A stretch of 54,164 bases of DNA from Stigonema ocellatum SAG 48.90 = DSM 106950 (lineage in GTDB: Bacteria > Cyanobacteriota > Cyanobacteriia > Cyanobacteriales > Nostocaceae). Shown here piece by piece: positions 1 to 8,845 of the stretch. Position numbers and translations under genes: made by a program. The notes under the pieces are model-generated. The model saw only the letters and a program-made list of their open reading frames with translations. It was not told the DNA's origin and made no database searches. Position 1 is the first letter of the stretch. Every line of letters starts with the position of its first letter. Where the stretch lies: NCBI GenBank assembly GCA_016903675.1, contig JADQBA010000057.1, positions 1-54,164 on the forward strand. The letters are read 5' to 3'.

Positions 1-12
1 GCATTTCTCTGG

Positions 13-204
13 TTAAGAGCCTCAGGCTCTTAAACCATTCTAGGAGGGCTGCTGCCTCCAGTTTAGAATCAGAAAAGGCTGACACAAAAACTGCATGAAA
101 TTTTCCCCTCGAAAAAGGCACAGAGTCAACAGCCTAGGCTCTGCCTCCTGTCAAACTGGGAGGCAGAGCCTCCGACAAGAGCATTACAAGGCAGAGCCTT
201 GTAA
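13..204. repeat. Cluster of three short hairpins in the left intergenic stretch
   Basis: Bases 1-287 hold no convincing gene. Three palindromes are visible: 13-33 (TTAAGAGCC/GGCTCTTAA), 136-148 with 159-171 (13-bp stem AGGCTCTGCCTCC) and 184-204 (TTACAAGGC/GCCTTGTAA). They share the AGGCTC/GCAGAGCC theme, so they look like copies of one intergenic hairpin family. Any of them could act as a 3' end for the minus-strand operon that stops at 288. Confidence 0.6.
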
Positions 205-287
205 CGAGAGATAATGCACAGTTGGATGTTTCTGTCAATGCGTAAGTCCTAATGCCTAGGGATTGGGATTGAATCCCCAATCCCCTT

Positions 288-1196
288 CTAAGCGAGAGAA
301 TGTTGATTGAGCTTTGTATCCTGACCTGGAGAAAATTCAACTGTGCGAAATCCCAACGCGGTCAGTAATTGACCTGCTGGTAACTTGACAGGAGAGGGTT
401 GTTCTCCGTTGCCTGGTGATGGTAGGGGATATGCTGTTGATGCAGCAGTGGAGAAACGGATATTTCCTTCTGAATGGTGAATCACCTGATGGATATGACC
501 ATTCAGTACAGTGACAGATGAGAATTGGGACAACAACGAGAGTGCATGAGCCGAATCTTCTGTTGCCCAGCCCCACTTGGGATAAAGATCGTATAGGGGA
601 ATATGACTAAATACAACTAAAGGCGTGTCACGTTTTTGTGCTGCGAGATCTCTTGCTAGCAAGTCTAGTTGAGCTTGACCAAGTTTGCCTTTTCCTGTCT
701 CGCCAAAATCCAGCACATTAGTCAGCGACACAAAATGCACGCCAGAGTGATCCCATGACTGCAATCCTTCTTTTGTCTCCCGTTGACTGAAAGCTTGAGA
801 ATAAGCTTTACCCCGATCTCCAATGGTGTCGTGTTCACCAGGCAGTGTGAACAATTGTGTTTTCAATTGTGAAAGGATCTGTTTAGCCTGATCGAACTCC
901 GCAGGTTTAGACAGGTGAGTGATGTCACCTGTATGGATGACAAATGCTGGTGGTGTTGGTAATGAATTGATAGCATTAATGGCTTTCTGTAACGTTGCGA
1001 TGACATCCTCATTTGCTGGTTTATGAAAACCAATGTGAGTATCGCTGATTTGAACAAATGAAAGCGCCGATGAATTCAAGTTTTTTTGTGCATTGTCACC
1101 AATTTTGCATGAAGTTAATAAACCATTTTCGCCAATAACCCACAGAAAACCAAGACCAGTCCAACCGATATGATTAATAAAATTTCTACGTTTCAT
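288..1196 (-). CDS. Secreted metallophosphoesterase (calcineurin-like)
   Basis: 302-residue calcineurin-fold phosphoesterase. The N-terminus starts MKRRNF and has a hydrophobic stretch ending near residue 30 at LTSC, which suggests an exported, possibly Tat-like or lipid-anchored protein. Metal-binding motifs follow in the usual order: a D-x-H block (ISDTHIG, about residues 50-56), GD (HTGD, about 91), a GEH block (LPGEHD, here in place of the usual GNH), H (VFSHIPL) and GH-x-H (NGHIHQ). It is the last gene of a three-gene minus-strand operon and its start overlaps the cupredoxin gene by 11 bases. The substrate cannot be read from sequence. It resembles the Icc/cpdA-like class, but a phosphodiesterase role is only an inference. 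Confidence 0.85.
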   Translation of the reverse strand: MKRRNFINHIGWTGLGFLWVIGENGLLTSCKIGDNAQKNLNSSALSFVQISDTHIGFHKPANEDVIATLQKAINAINSLPTPPAFVIHTGDITHLSKPAEFDQAKQILSQLKTQLFTLPGEHDTIGDRGKAYSQAFSQRETKEGLQSWDHSGVHFVSLTNVLDFGETGKGKLGQAQLDLLARDLAAQKRDTPLVVFSHIPLYDLYPKWGWATEDSAHALSLLSQFSSVTVLNGHIHQVIHHSEGNIRFSTAASTAYPLPSPGNGEQPSPVKLPAGQLLTALGFRTVEFSPGQDTKLNQHSLA

Positions 1197-1614
1197 TTTT
1201 TCCTCCTTTTGGTGTGACAGTAACTGTCCCTTTCATGAAGGGATGAATAGCGCAAATGTACGGAATTTTTCCAGTTTTAGTGAAGGTATAAGTCCAAGCC
1301 TCATCTTTATCAAGCGCTTTGGAATCAAAGGAGCCATCTTGTGCGGTAACTGTATGGGGTTCTTCATCACCGTTGATAAACTTAACAGTTTCACCAACGT
1401 GAATCTTTAGAATTGCTGGGTCAAATTTGAAATTGTGAATTTTGAGGGTTGAATTTGCCTGCTGTTCACTAATTTTTTTTGTTTCCAAAGGTTGAACAAC
1501 CGTTACATTTGGTTGATTTTGTGGCTGTGTTGATTGAGGAGTGCAACCATAGAAATGCAATACAATAGCAAGCACAGCAGCAATTCCTGCTAGCATCTTT
1601 GAGCGAAACTTCAT
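1186..1614 (-). CDS. Amicyanin-like cupredoxin lipoprotein
   Basis: 142 residues. An N-terminal membrane segment (about 7-22) leads to Cys24 in FYGC, a plausible lipobox, followed by a Pro/Gln-rich linker and one cupredoxin domain (about 55-135). Type-1 copper ligands are visible: His87 (EEPHTV), then Cys121, His124 and Met127 in CAIHPFMKG, nearly the same as the amicyanin/pseudoazurin loop. The protein probably carries electrons or copper at the periplasmic face of a membrane. It overlaps the upstream membrane gene by ATGA and the downstream phosphoesterase by 11 bases, so the three are likely co-transcribed and translationally coupled. The redox partner is unknown. Confidence 0.88.
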   Translation of the reverse strand: MKFRSKMLAGIAAVLAIVLHFYGCTPQSTQPQNQPNVTVVQPLETKKISEQQANSTLKIHNFKFDPAILKIHVGETVKFINGDEEPHTVTAQDGSFDSKALDKDEAWTYTFTKTGKIPYICAIHPFMKGTVTVTPKGGKNET

Positions 1615-1907
1615 GTGCGATCGCCTCCTGATTTTGGATTATGTCGTTGAGAAAATAGACTAGTCATACTCAGACCAGTTACTATTAAGCCGATGACAGC
1701 TAAGCCATTCAAGAGGGGATAAATCGCCGCTAGACCAAGGATTTCTAACGTATGAACTTTGATGAGTAATCCGACTAACTCTTCTTGGTGTAACCATTGC
1801 TCTGCTATTGTAATGCCAATACCAGTTACTACGCTTAAACTCAAAGGTACACAAATTGATATGGCAATCAAGCGATGGTGTTTACGAAATACTCTTTTCA
1901 TTGGCAA
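1611..1907 (-). CDS. Small membrane protein resembling a PepSY-associated TM segment
   Basis: 98 residues with an N-terminal RKHHRLIA block, a first membrane helix (about 13-35) and a second (about 60-82). The basic 'K-x-H-R' start followed by a helix is like the first membrane segment of PepSY-TM proteins, but the PepSY domain itself is absent, so the family is tentative. First gene of the cupredoxin/phosphoesterase operon; its stop overlaps the next start by four bases. A role as membrane partner for the copper protein is inference from context. Confidence 0.6.
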   Translation of the reverse strand: MPMKRVFRKHHRLIAISICVPLSLSVVTGIGITIAEQWLHQEELVGLLIKVHTLEILGLAAIYPLLNGLAVIGLIVTGLSMTSLFSQRHNPKSGGDRT

Positions 1908-1953
1908 ATTCCAGGGTAAAGAAAGATAAAAGCAGAATTAATATTTTATAAAC

Positions 1954-2068
1954 CAATACGCTTGGTGTTAAGATAATTTACCTACCATCAACCTCTGTAG
2001 AGACGCGATAACCCTTGTCTCTACACCTGTAAAATCTCCACAAACGATCCTTAACACCAAGCGTATTG
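1954..2068. mobile_element. MITE-like element with 19-bp perfect inverted ends
   Basis: Ends are CAATACGCTTGGTGTTAAG (1954-1972) and its exact reverse complement (2050-2068). The core contains a TGTAGAGAC/GTCTCTACA hairpin. The ten bases on each side (1944-1953 and 2069-2078) agree at 8 of 10 positions, as an aged target duplication would. No coding capacity, so any movement would depend on a transposase elsewhere. Confidence 0.7.
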
Positions 2069-2092
2069 TCCTATAAACCAGGGCAACCGCAT

Positions 2093-2135
2093 CTAAATTA
2101 TGTAATCCTTGCCCAGCAAGGGTTACATAATTTAG
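2093..2135. repeat. 20-bp-stem hairpin
   Basis: Left arm 2093-2112 (CTAAATTATGTAATCCTTGC), loop 2113-2115, right arm 2116-2135 with one mismatch. It lies in the gene-free stretch 1908-2777, where no ORF looks real. Function unknown. Confidence 0.6.
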
Positions 2136-2514
2136 TAACAAAACTAAACTCCAGTTGAAACCTTCTATCTTATAAGACGAAGCTGCTAGGATTTTGGATT
2201 TAAATTATTTGGGACTAAGCTAATAACCTGTCCGTTACCTCGTAAATTGGACTTCATGCGTCCCCCTTTTCCCCCCATAGGGGCTACTTGCAAGTAGCCC
2301 CTACTACCTACTTCTTGGTCAGTAATTTGAAAACTCAGATCGAAATAAGCGAACGGACAGCTTAACTGAACGGTATTAACCTATAGGACTCCTCCGCAGA
2401 TTTTTGAAATATACGTAGGGTGGGCACTGCCCACCACATCCGGGTTATGTAGGGCATAGCCCCACCTACAGTGCTTAAAATTTTTCATGAATGATTTAGG
2501 ATTGCTATATAATC

Positions 2515-2607
2515 CAATACGCTTGGTGTTAAGGATAGCTTAGGCATAGAAACCCGGTTTCTTACAGAAACCGGGTTTCTGAGTAGGTGCTAAACTGAAC
2601 TGTATTG
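2515..2607. mobile_element. MITE with GAAACCCGGTTTC core
   Basis: Begins CAATACGCTTGG at 2515 and ends CTGAACTGTATTG at 2607. The core holds two facing GAAACCCGGTTTC hairpins. The left arm matches the element at 1954 and the right arm matches the element at 13279, so it looks like a recombinant of two families. Flanks 2505-2514 and 2608-2617 share TATAATC, a worn target duplication. The remainder of 2140-2510 holds another imperfect palindrome (GTAGGGTGGGCACTGCCCACC near 2415). Confidence 0.65.
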
Positions 2608-2777
2608 ACCTATAATCCATAATTCAAAGCTCAAAAATTGTAAAATTTTTTCACCCTAGACTGTAAGTGTCTGAAAAAAGTGTAATTTAAATGAAGTTGA
2701 AATAAAATAAATCCAATCCTCTTCGGCAGTCGTCTTGTTAGATAAAGGGAATTCCATTGTATTGAGAGAGAACTCCT

Positions 2778-3422
2778 GTGAAACAAGGATTGCAAGCGAC
2801 GCTGAAATTAGGATCTCAGGCTGAATACCGAAAAATCATGGAGTCAAGTTCTCCCACAGACAAGTCGCAAAGTCCACAGATCCTTACGGATGCAGAACTC
2901 TTTGATGCAATTAAGACTAGACAACCCGACGCACTGGGTATGCTTTACGATCGCTATGGAGGTTTGGTATATGGGATAGCACTCAAAATTTTGAAAAATT
3001 CTCAAGAAGCAGAAGATTTGACACAAGAGATTTTCCTAGCTCTGTGGCGCAATGTTAACTATAATCCAGAGCATTTTGTGAGATATCTCGTAACGATGAC
3101 TCGTTCGCGGGCGATCGATAAACTTCGCTCAAGGAGTAGAAACTTAAAACTTCTAGAACGTTGGAGTCAAACAGAACAGCATGAAACATTCTCTTCTACT
3201 CCTTTTGAGAACGCTTGCGATCGAGAGCGTTCTCAACACCTTCGCTCTGCCTTAGAACAACTTCCCCAACAGCAGCGTCAAGTACTAGAGATGGCTTACG
3301 ACGAAGGACTCAGTCAATCGCAAATTGCTCAACAATTAGACATCCCTTTGGGGACAGTTAAGAGTCGAATCCGTCAGGGACTGCTAAAACTCAAGCAAAT
3401 CCTACAATATGTTATTGGGTAG
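2778..3422 (+). CDS. ECF-type RNA polymerase sigma factor
   Basis: 214 residues from a GTG with a purine-rich leader (GAGAGAGAA); an in-frame ATG at 2838 is an alternative start. Region 2 is visible (LYDRYGGLVYGIALKI through AEDLTQEIFLALWR), with RSRAIDKLRSRSR after it. Region 4 follows (LRSALEQLPQQQRQVLEMAY, then SQSQIAQQLDIPLGTVKSR with its helix-turn-helix). Regions 1 and 3 are missing, which defines the extracytoplasmic-function class. The anti-sigma gene starts six bases after the stop, so the pair forms an operon in which the membrane protein should hold this factor inactive. Target promoters are unknown; the divergent cupredoxin operon is an obvious candidate but no shared promoter could be confirmed. 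Confidence 0.92.
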   Translation: MKQGLQATLKLGSQAEYRKIMESSSPTDKSQSPQILTDAELFDAIKTRQPDALGMLYDRYGGLVYGIALKILKNSQEAEDLTQEIFLALWRNVNYNPEHFVRYLVTMTRSRAIDKLRSRSRNLKLLERWSQTEQHETFSSTPFENACDRERSQHLRSALEQLPQQQRQVLEMAYDEGLSQSQIAQQLDIPLGTVKSRIRQGLLKLKQILQYVIG

Positions 3423-3428
3423 TTTACT

Positions 3429-4151
3429 ATGACTCGTTTCTCAAGTCCTGAGTACTTAAAAGAATTAGTAGCAGGCTATGTTGTTGGCGATCTCGACCCC
3501 GAAGAAGCTGAAGAATTTAAGCTGCGGTTGGCAGAAAATCCTGAATTGGCAAAAGAGGTGAAGGATCTTCAGGAAGTCATGGGACAGGTGTTATGTGGTT
3601 TCAACGAGGTAGCGCCTCCCCAACACCTGCGATCGGCTATCCTCAAAGCTACCGACATCCCATCTCACTCTACCCCAGTCTTAAAACTGTCTTCTTTGCC
3701 GTGGCGGACAATAGTTAGCAGTGTGGCGGCGCTGTTAGTTCTGGTTCTAGGTTTAGATAACTATCGCCTGCGGCAAGATCTTAAGGTTGCCAAAAACGTT
3801 ACCACACTCCTACAAAGTTCTCAAACTCGCCTCTTCTCCCTCAAAGGCGCGGAAATAGCAAATACTGCCTCCGGCAATATTGTTATGAATACTCAGCAAC
3901 AAAAAATTGTTATATTTATTCACAATCTTCCTGCTCCCCCTCAAGGACATATCTATCGGCTATGGGCAATAGTTGACAACAACAAAGTACCTTGCGGACA
4001 ACTCAGGTTTAGTCCCCAGGGTATTGTTTTAGACAAACTTCCTATTCCCTCCGATCTTTATGAGGAGATGTCGGGGCTAATCGTTACTCTCGAACCATCG
4101 TCAGCTAACCCAGAACCGATTGGACCTGTGGTGATGACAAGTATGATTTAA
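3429..4151 (+). CDS. RskA-type anti-sigma factor
   Basis: 240 residues. The N-terminal cytoplasmic anti-sigma part (about 1-80) starts LKELVAGYVVGDLDPEEAEEF, typical of the RskA N-terminal domain, and has no zinc-binding His-Cys-Cys motif. One membrane helix lies near 89-107 (TIVSSVAALLVLVLGL). The outer C-terminal domain has the family's GHIYRLWAI and 'GLIVTLEPSSANPEPIGPVV' signatures. It should bind the sigma factor encoded immediately upstream and release it on proteolysis. The 3' end abuts an open frame that belongs to the next, truncated gene, so the original downstream neighbour has been lost. Confidence 0.9.
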   Translation: MTRFSSPEYLKELVAGYVVGDLDPEEAEEFKLRLAENPELAKEVKDLQEVMGQVLCGFNEVAPPQHLRSAILKATDIPSHSTPVLKLSSLPWRTIVSSVAALLVLVLGLDNYRLRQDLKVAKNVTTLLQSSQTRLFSLKGAEIANTASGNIVMNTQQQKIVIFIHNLPAPPQGHIYRLWAIVDNNKVPCGQLRFSPQGIVLDKLPIPSDLYEEMSGLIVTLEPSSANPEPIGPVVMTSMI

Positions 4152-4381
4152 CTAAATCCATTGTAGACACCCGAACCTGTTGCCCTCGTAACTCATCAAA
4201 GATAGCGATCGCTCTACCATCAAATGGTAAAACCAAGGAACACCAAACTCCAGTACTAAAAACAACATCAATTCATCCTGCTGATATCCAGTTTGAAGCA
4301 GGTGATATTCCTCCTAACCCATACCTTGGTTTATCTGCTTTCAGTGAGAAGGATGCTGCGTTCTTTTTTGGACGAGAGAAA

Positions 4382-6874
4382 GTGACTCATGAGTTATTTC
4401 AGATGGCGCACCAACAACCAATGGTTGCAGTTATTGGTGCTAGTGGAAGTGGAAAATCCTCTGTCGTATTTGCTGGATTAATTCCTAGATTGAGAGAAGA
4501 AGGAATTTGGTTAATTGAATCATTTCGTCCTAAAACCCAACCATTTGATGAACTTGCTCAAGCTTTAGTGCGTCAATTAGAACCAAATCTTGATGGTGTT
4601 GAGAAAGTTATCAAGGTTGGTAAATTGGCCGAAAGCTTAAAAAAAGGTGAAGTCAAGCTGCATCAGATAGCATCTCAAATTCTGGAAAACAAACCCAATA
4701 AACGCTTTTTATTAGTTGCCGACCAGTTTGAAGAACTTTATACCCAATCTCAAGATAGGGAAGAACAAAAGTATTTTATTGATACTTTGCTATCAGCAGT
4801 TCAACAGAAAAGTATAACATTAGTTTTTACATTGCGTGCTGACTTCTACGGCTATGTCCTCTCTTATCGTCCATTCAGCGATGCATTACGGCAAATTGCA
4901 TTTAAACCACTGGGTTTAATGAGCCGAGATGAATTGAAGTCAGCCATTGAAAAACCTGCGCAAAAGTTAAATGTAACATTACAAACGCATTTAGCCGAAA
5001 GAATACTAGATGATGTCGGAAATGAACCAGGCAATTTACCATTACTAGAATTTGCTTTAACACAATTGTGGAATAACCAGAAAAATAGCGAACTGACTCA
5101 CAAAGCATATGACGAAATTGGTGGTGTAAAGCAAGCACTAGTTAAACACGCTGAACAAGTTTATTCTGGACTGAGTGAATCACAACAACACCAGGCAGAG
5201 CGAGTTTTCTTAGCGTTAGTACGATTAGGTGAAGAAACAGAAGATACTAGGCGCGTTGCTACTGTTTTGGATGTAGGTAAACAGAATTGGGAACTGGTTA
5301 CTTATTTAGCAGGTTCTGAAGTACGTTTAGTTGTGACAGGACGTAATGATAAATCTGGAGAAGAAACGATAGAAGTTGTTCATGAAGCATTAATTCGTGA
5401 ATGGAAGCGCTTACGTCAATGGCTCAATAATAATCGTGATAAATTAATATATTACCGGAAAATTGAAGCAGCGGCTGTTGAGTGGCGACAACAGGGAAAA
5501 TCGAAAGATTATCTACTTCAAGGTAAACATTTAAAAGAAGCTAGTGTATTTCACAAAGAACAAAATGTAAATTTCACTTTATCGGATTTGGCTTGTGATT
5601 TTCTTCAGAGAAGCACCCAAGTACAACGGGTCAATCGTCTTAAATTTGTAGGCTTTAATTTAATAGTTCCCCTTAGCCTAGCAGGATTTTTGGGATTTTT
5701 TGCGTTAGACCAAATAAAGATAAGAGGACTTTGGCAGGATTTTTATAATTCTAAGGATATGCAATTAAAAACTCAGGCACTCGAAAGATTAGTAAAAGCT
5801 GGTGCTAGCCTGAGTAACATCAAGCTTAGCAATGCCAACCTCATTCAAGCAGATCTCCATAGTGCCGACTTCACTGATGCTGATCTTAGCAATGCTGACC
5901 TCCGAAGTACTAACCTCAGCAATGCCAATCTTAGTGGTGCTAACCTCAGGGATGCCCAACTTGGAGTTGCTAACCTCAAAAGTGCCAACCTCAAGGGTGC
6001 TAACCTCAAGGGTGCTGAGTTAGATACTGCTTGGTTGTGTCAAACCATAATGCCTGATGGAAGGATATCTAATCGTAATTGTTTAAAAGAAAATGCTAAT
6101 AGTCCTTCGCCTACTAATACTACTGATAGCAATCTCAAACCGACCATTCCAAATCCACAAGACAAACGTCAGATTCACCCTCTGACTTTAAAACAGGTTC
6201 TTGAGGAAGCAAGTCGCAATCATCATCTGCTGACTGCTGAAACTCGTCTTCAGCTGACCCTCCAATACTATAATATGCAACGAGCAGATGAACAAGTACG
6301 CATTTATCAAGCTTCTGTGTTGAACTACCAAGCTGCTTTGCGGGATACACTAGCCTTAGAAAGATCTGGGGTTGGTACCCGTTTCGATGTCTTGAATACT
6401 CAGGTAAATTTAGGAAATGCCCAACAAAAGTTAACTAATGCTTTCTCAAATCAGCGAACTGCCCGTCTTCAACTCGCAACTCAGTTAGATTTGCCACAGT
6501 CGGTTGATATCAGTGCAGCAGACCCTGTACAAATATCAGGTCTTTGGAACCACACGCTGGAAGAAAGTATAGTGTTAGCTGTACGGAACAAAAGTGAACA
6601 GAATAAGCAGCGTAACCAGATAAGATTAGACGTAGAATCAGCCTACCTGAATATACAAGCTAGTTTGCTGAATATTCAAACTTCTACTACTAATTTAGCA
6701 CAGGCCCGAGAGTCTTTACGTTTAGCAAGGCTGCGGTTTCAGGCTGGTGTGGTTACCCAAACTGACGTAATTAACAAAGAAGAATCCCTGACTCAAGCTG
6801 AGGGTGATCGAGTCAATACTATTTTGGATTACAACCAAGCCATAGCTTCTCTGGAGCGATATGTGTACTGGTAG
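4382..6874 (+). CDS. Chimeric nSTAND1 ATPase - pentapeptide repeat - TolC-like protein
   Basis: 830 residues from the first usable start, a GTG. Walker A is GASGSGKSS (19-27) and Walker B LLVADQFEEL (110-119). The nSTAND1 module runs to about 390, followed by a membrane helix (about 422-440), pentapeptide repeats (about 475-545) and the MPDGRISNRNC tail common at the end of pentapeptide proteins. From about 595 the protein becomes TolC/OEP-like (HPLTLKQVLEEA, then LDVESAYLNIQ), much shorter than a normal TolC and lacking segments. The same frame is open back to 4109 and encodes the family's N-terminal NPYLGLSAF...FFFGRE (about 4316-4378), but no ATG, GTG or TTG lies there. The gene has therefore lost its 5' end and gained a foreign 3' end. 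It may be a decaying gene or a new fusion. Confidence 0.75.
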   Translation: MTHELFQMAHQQPMVAVIGASGSGKSSVVFAGLIPRLREEGIWLIESFRPKTQPFDELAQALVRQLEPNLDGVEKVIKVGKLAESLKKGEVKLHQIASQILENKPNKRFLLVADQFEELYTQSQDREEQKYFIDTLLSAVQQKSITLVFTLRADFYGYVLSYRPFSDALRQIAFKPLGLMSRDELKSAIEKPAQKLNVTLQTHLAERILDDVGNEPGNLPLLEFALTQLWNNQKNSELTHKAYDEIGGVKQALVKHAEQVYSGLSESQQHQAERVFLALVRLGEETEDTRRVATVLDVGKQNWELVTYLAGSEVRLVVTGRNDKSGEETIEVVHEALIREWKRLRQWLNNNRDKLIYYRKIEAAAVEWRQQGKSKDYLLQGKHLKEASVFHKEQNVNFTLSDLACDFLQRSTQVQRVNRLKFVGFNLIVPLSLAGFLGFFALDQIKIRGLWQDFYNSKDMQLKTQALERLVKAGASLSNIKLSNANLIQADLHSADFTDADLSNADLRSTNLSNANLSGANLRDAQLGVANLKSANLKGANLKGAELDTAWLCQTIMPDGRISNRNCLKENANSPSPTNTTDSNLKPTIPNPQDKRQIHPLTLKQVLEEASRNHHLLTAETRLQLTLQYYNMQRADEQVRIYQASVLNYQAALRDTLALERSGVGTRFDVLNTQVNLGNAQQKLTNAFSNQRTARLQLATQLDLPQSVDISAADPVQISGLWNHTLEESIVLAVRNKSEQNKQRNQIRLDVESAYLNIQASLLNIQTSTTNLAQARESLRLARLRFQAGVVTQTDVINKEESLTQAEGDRVNTILDYNQAIASLERYVYW

Positions 6875-7253
6875 CAGCGGAGAACTTTATTGTGCTGATA
6901 GTGTTACTGACGGACTTGTAGCTGGATGCGATCGCCCTCAACAGAATTGGTCACATTGTAAGGGCGAGGTAAAAGCGTGGGGTCATTAATCAAGCATTGC
7001 TGGTCAGGTTGATATGTTTTCAATCAAGGAGCCTCTGCCCTCACCTTGTCTTGGTGACACTCCTAATTAGGGTCTTCCGTAACAGCTGGCTGGTACACAG
7101 TCAGCCCCTACGGGGAAGTCAGCCCCTTCTCCCAAGGGGAGACGCTGACGCTACGAGCGTCGCTACCGCAACGCTTACGCGAACGGGTTCGTCAAAAGTC
7201 AAAAGTCAAAAGTCAATAGGATACCTTTAGTGCCAACGGGACTCTGAGCCTTT
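6875..7253. repeat. Gene-free stretch with tandem GTCAAAA heptamers
   Basis: No convincing gene. Contains a GACGCTGACGCTACGAGCGTC palindromic motif near 7141 and three tandem copies of GTCAAAA near 7191-7215. The same heptamer occurs at about 52785-52840. Such short tandem repeats are common between Nostocales genes. Confidence 0.5.
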
Positions 7254-8187
7254 CTATTCTTCAAGTTGATTTAACCATGCTTGTAAATCAGCCATCCCAG
7301 AAAAGTCTAATAATGCTTCTCCCAATGTTTCGAGTTGTGCTATCGATAATCTTCTAACTTGCTGAGTTAATGATGCATCAATTTCACCAAGGCGGCGATT
7401 TAGAAGACGTATCACTAGACTTTGCTCTCCTTCAAGTCGTCCTTCAAGTCGTCCTTCGCGTTGTCCTTCAAGTCGTCCTTCAAGCTTGGCTTGTTCCCTA
7501 TTTCGTTGATAAAGTGGTTCTAATCGCATAATTAACTCCCGATCATCTTCATCTAATTCTTGATTGATTCTCAAGTTTTCTCGCAGGTTGTAAACTAATT
7601 CTAGCGTCCCTTTCACCAAACGGATTATCAGATGGCAGTGCTTCCAATTCCATAATAGCCCTCTGTTGCACCGTTCCCCTACCCAACAGTCTTAACCACA
7701 ATGTCTCTGGTGTTGACGGTAGCTGATGTATGACGACAATTGCTGCCCGCAATGCATCTCCTAGGAAGTACACTCCTGACAACCATCCGGCTTTTTGATT
7801 CACGTTAAAGCTAGATAATATGGTTGTAGATGCAGTGGGGGTCAGAACCCATAATTTGGGTATGTTCTCCTCTTGAAGTGTAGTGTTATTTACCTTCGCT
7901 TTGCGTCGTATTCTCGCCTTTGCTTCTAATAATTTGATCAGACAGTCGCAGATTTCATCCGCAGAAGCTGCATTGCGGAATACTTCTAATAGCATCGGAA
8001 ATTTGGCAAATCTGCCAAGCAGACCTAAGATTTCTAAAGCAGAAGTTTGTGGTTGAGCTGGAATGAATAAAATATCGATTTCTTTAATTTCCCCTGAAAC
8101 TTTTTCTGAGGGTTTGACCTCTCCGTAATTTTTGAGTAATTCTTCCAGATAATCCTTAGCAAACTTGTCATGTATAAAGCGGGTCAT
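7254..8187 (-). pseudogene. Rpn/DUF4351-family putative nuclease, frameshifted
   Basis: Two overlapping minus-strand frames (8187-7549 and 7619-7254) together make one protein of about 310 residues. The first part begins MTRFIHDKFAKDYLEELL and has the E(I)KEIDILFIP block of the Rpn/PD-(D/E)XK-like family. The frame breaks at NPF near 7617, where one extra G (TTTGGTG rather than TTTGTG) shifts it. The natural continuation, KGTLELVYNL, sits in the next frame and runs to a DUF4351-like tail with a repetitive EGRLEGQREG segment coded by repeated CTTCAAGTCGTC units. The break could be a true mutation or a read error. Confidence 0.8.
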
Positions 8188-8255
8188 TTCATTTTCAGAC
8201 TGAAGAATTCAAATCAAGGTAGGGGGTCGGGAGTTGGTGGGGAACCCCATAAATA

Positions 8256-8319
8256 GAGACACCTTGTGCAGTTTCGCTTTCTTGCAAGGGAGAAAGAATC
8301 CCCCTGCACAAGGTGTCTC
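8256..8319. repeat. Long hairpin with 16-bp perfect stem
   Basis: Arms 8256-8271 (GAGACACCTTGTGCAG) and 8304-8319 are exact reverse complements. Weaker outer pairing extends from about 8219 (GGTAGGGGGT) to 8342 (ACACCCTACC). It lies upstream of the frameshifted Rpn gene and downstream of nothing on the plus strand, so a terminator role is unlikely. Confidence 0.6.
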
Positions 8320-8535
8320 TTCTTCCCCCTCACACCCTACCTCTTGGCCACAATCGGTTTTTACTGATTTTTAAGGTGCAGCAATACTATAATATAATAC
8401 TCTTTATCTCCAGTTCAAACTACTTCCTCAACTGCGATATCTTTAATGATTGAGAACCTCATTAAGGAAATTAGGACATTGGCAGTAGGGAAGCTAAAAG
8501 AGGCTATGCTGTATCAGAAACAGCAGGACGGTTTC

Positions 8536-8639
8536 CAATACTGCGTAGGTTTTGCAAAAATAAGAAACCCGGTAACTCCTGCGAAACCGGGTTTCTGGCA
8601 CCTCAACTATCGTTAACCGACAAGTATTGGGACGGGTTC
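8536..8639. mobile_element. MITE with GAAACCCGG core and 10-bp target duplication
   Basis: Ends CAATAC (8536) and GTATTG (8639); the core is a pair of facing AGAAACCCGG/CCGGGTTTCT arms. The ten flanking bases are GGACGGTTTC (8526-8535) and GGACGGGTTC (8640-8649), 9 of 10 identical. The rest of 8188-8845 shows no gene; a stray half core lies near 8688-8699. Confidence 0.72.
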
Positions 8640-8845
8640 AGTAGGCAACCCAAGCAAAATTTCTTTTAACGAAGGTATTGTTCAAGAAACCGGGTTTCGA
8701 CCTTCTCGAATCATTTAGGATTTCTATATTAAGTAAATTTACTAGTTAATCTGTATATAAAATATATTGTTACGTAGATTTCCTGAAGAGTATCAGTCAA
8801 GCATGTGGATAGAATAGAGTCTCAAACTTTTTTAGCTGAACTGTC

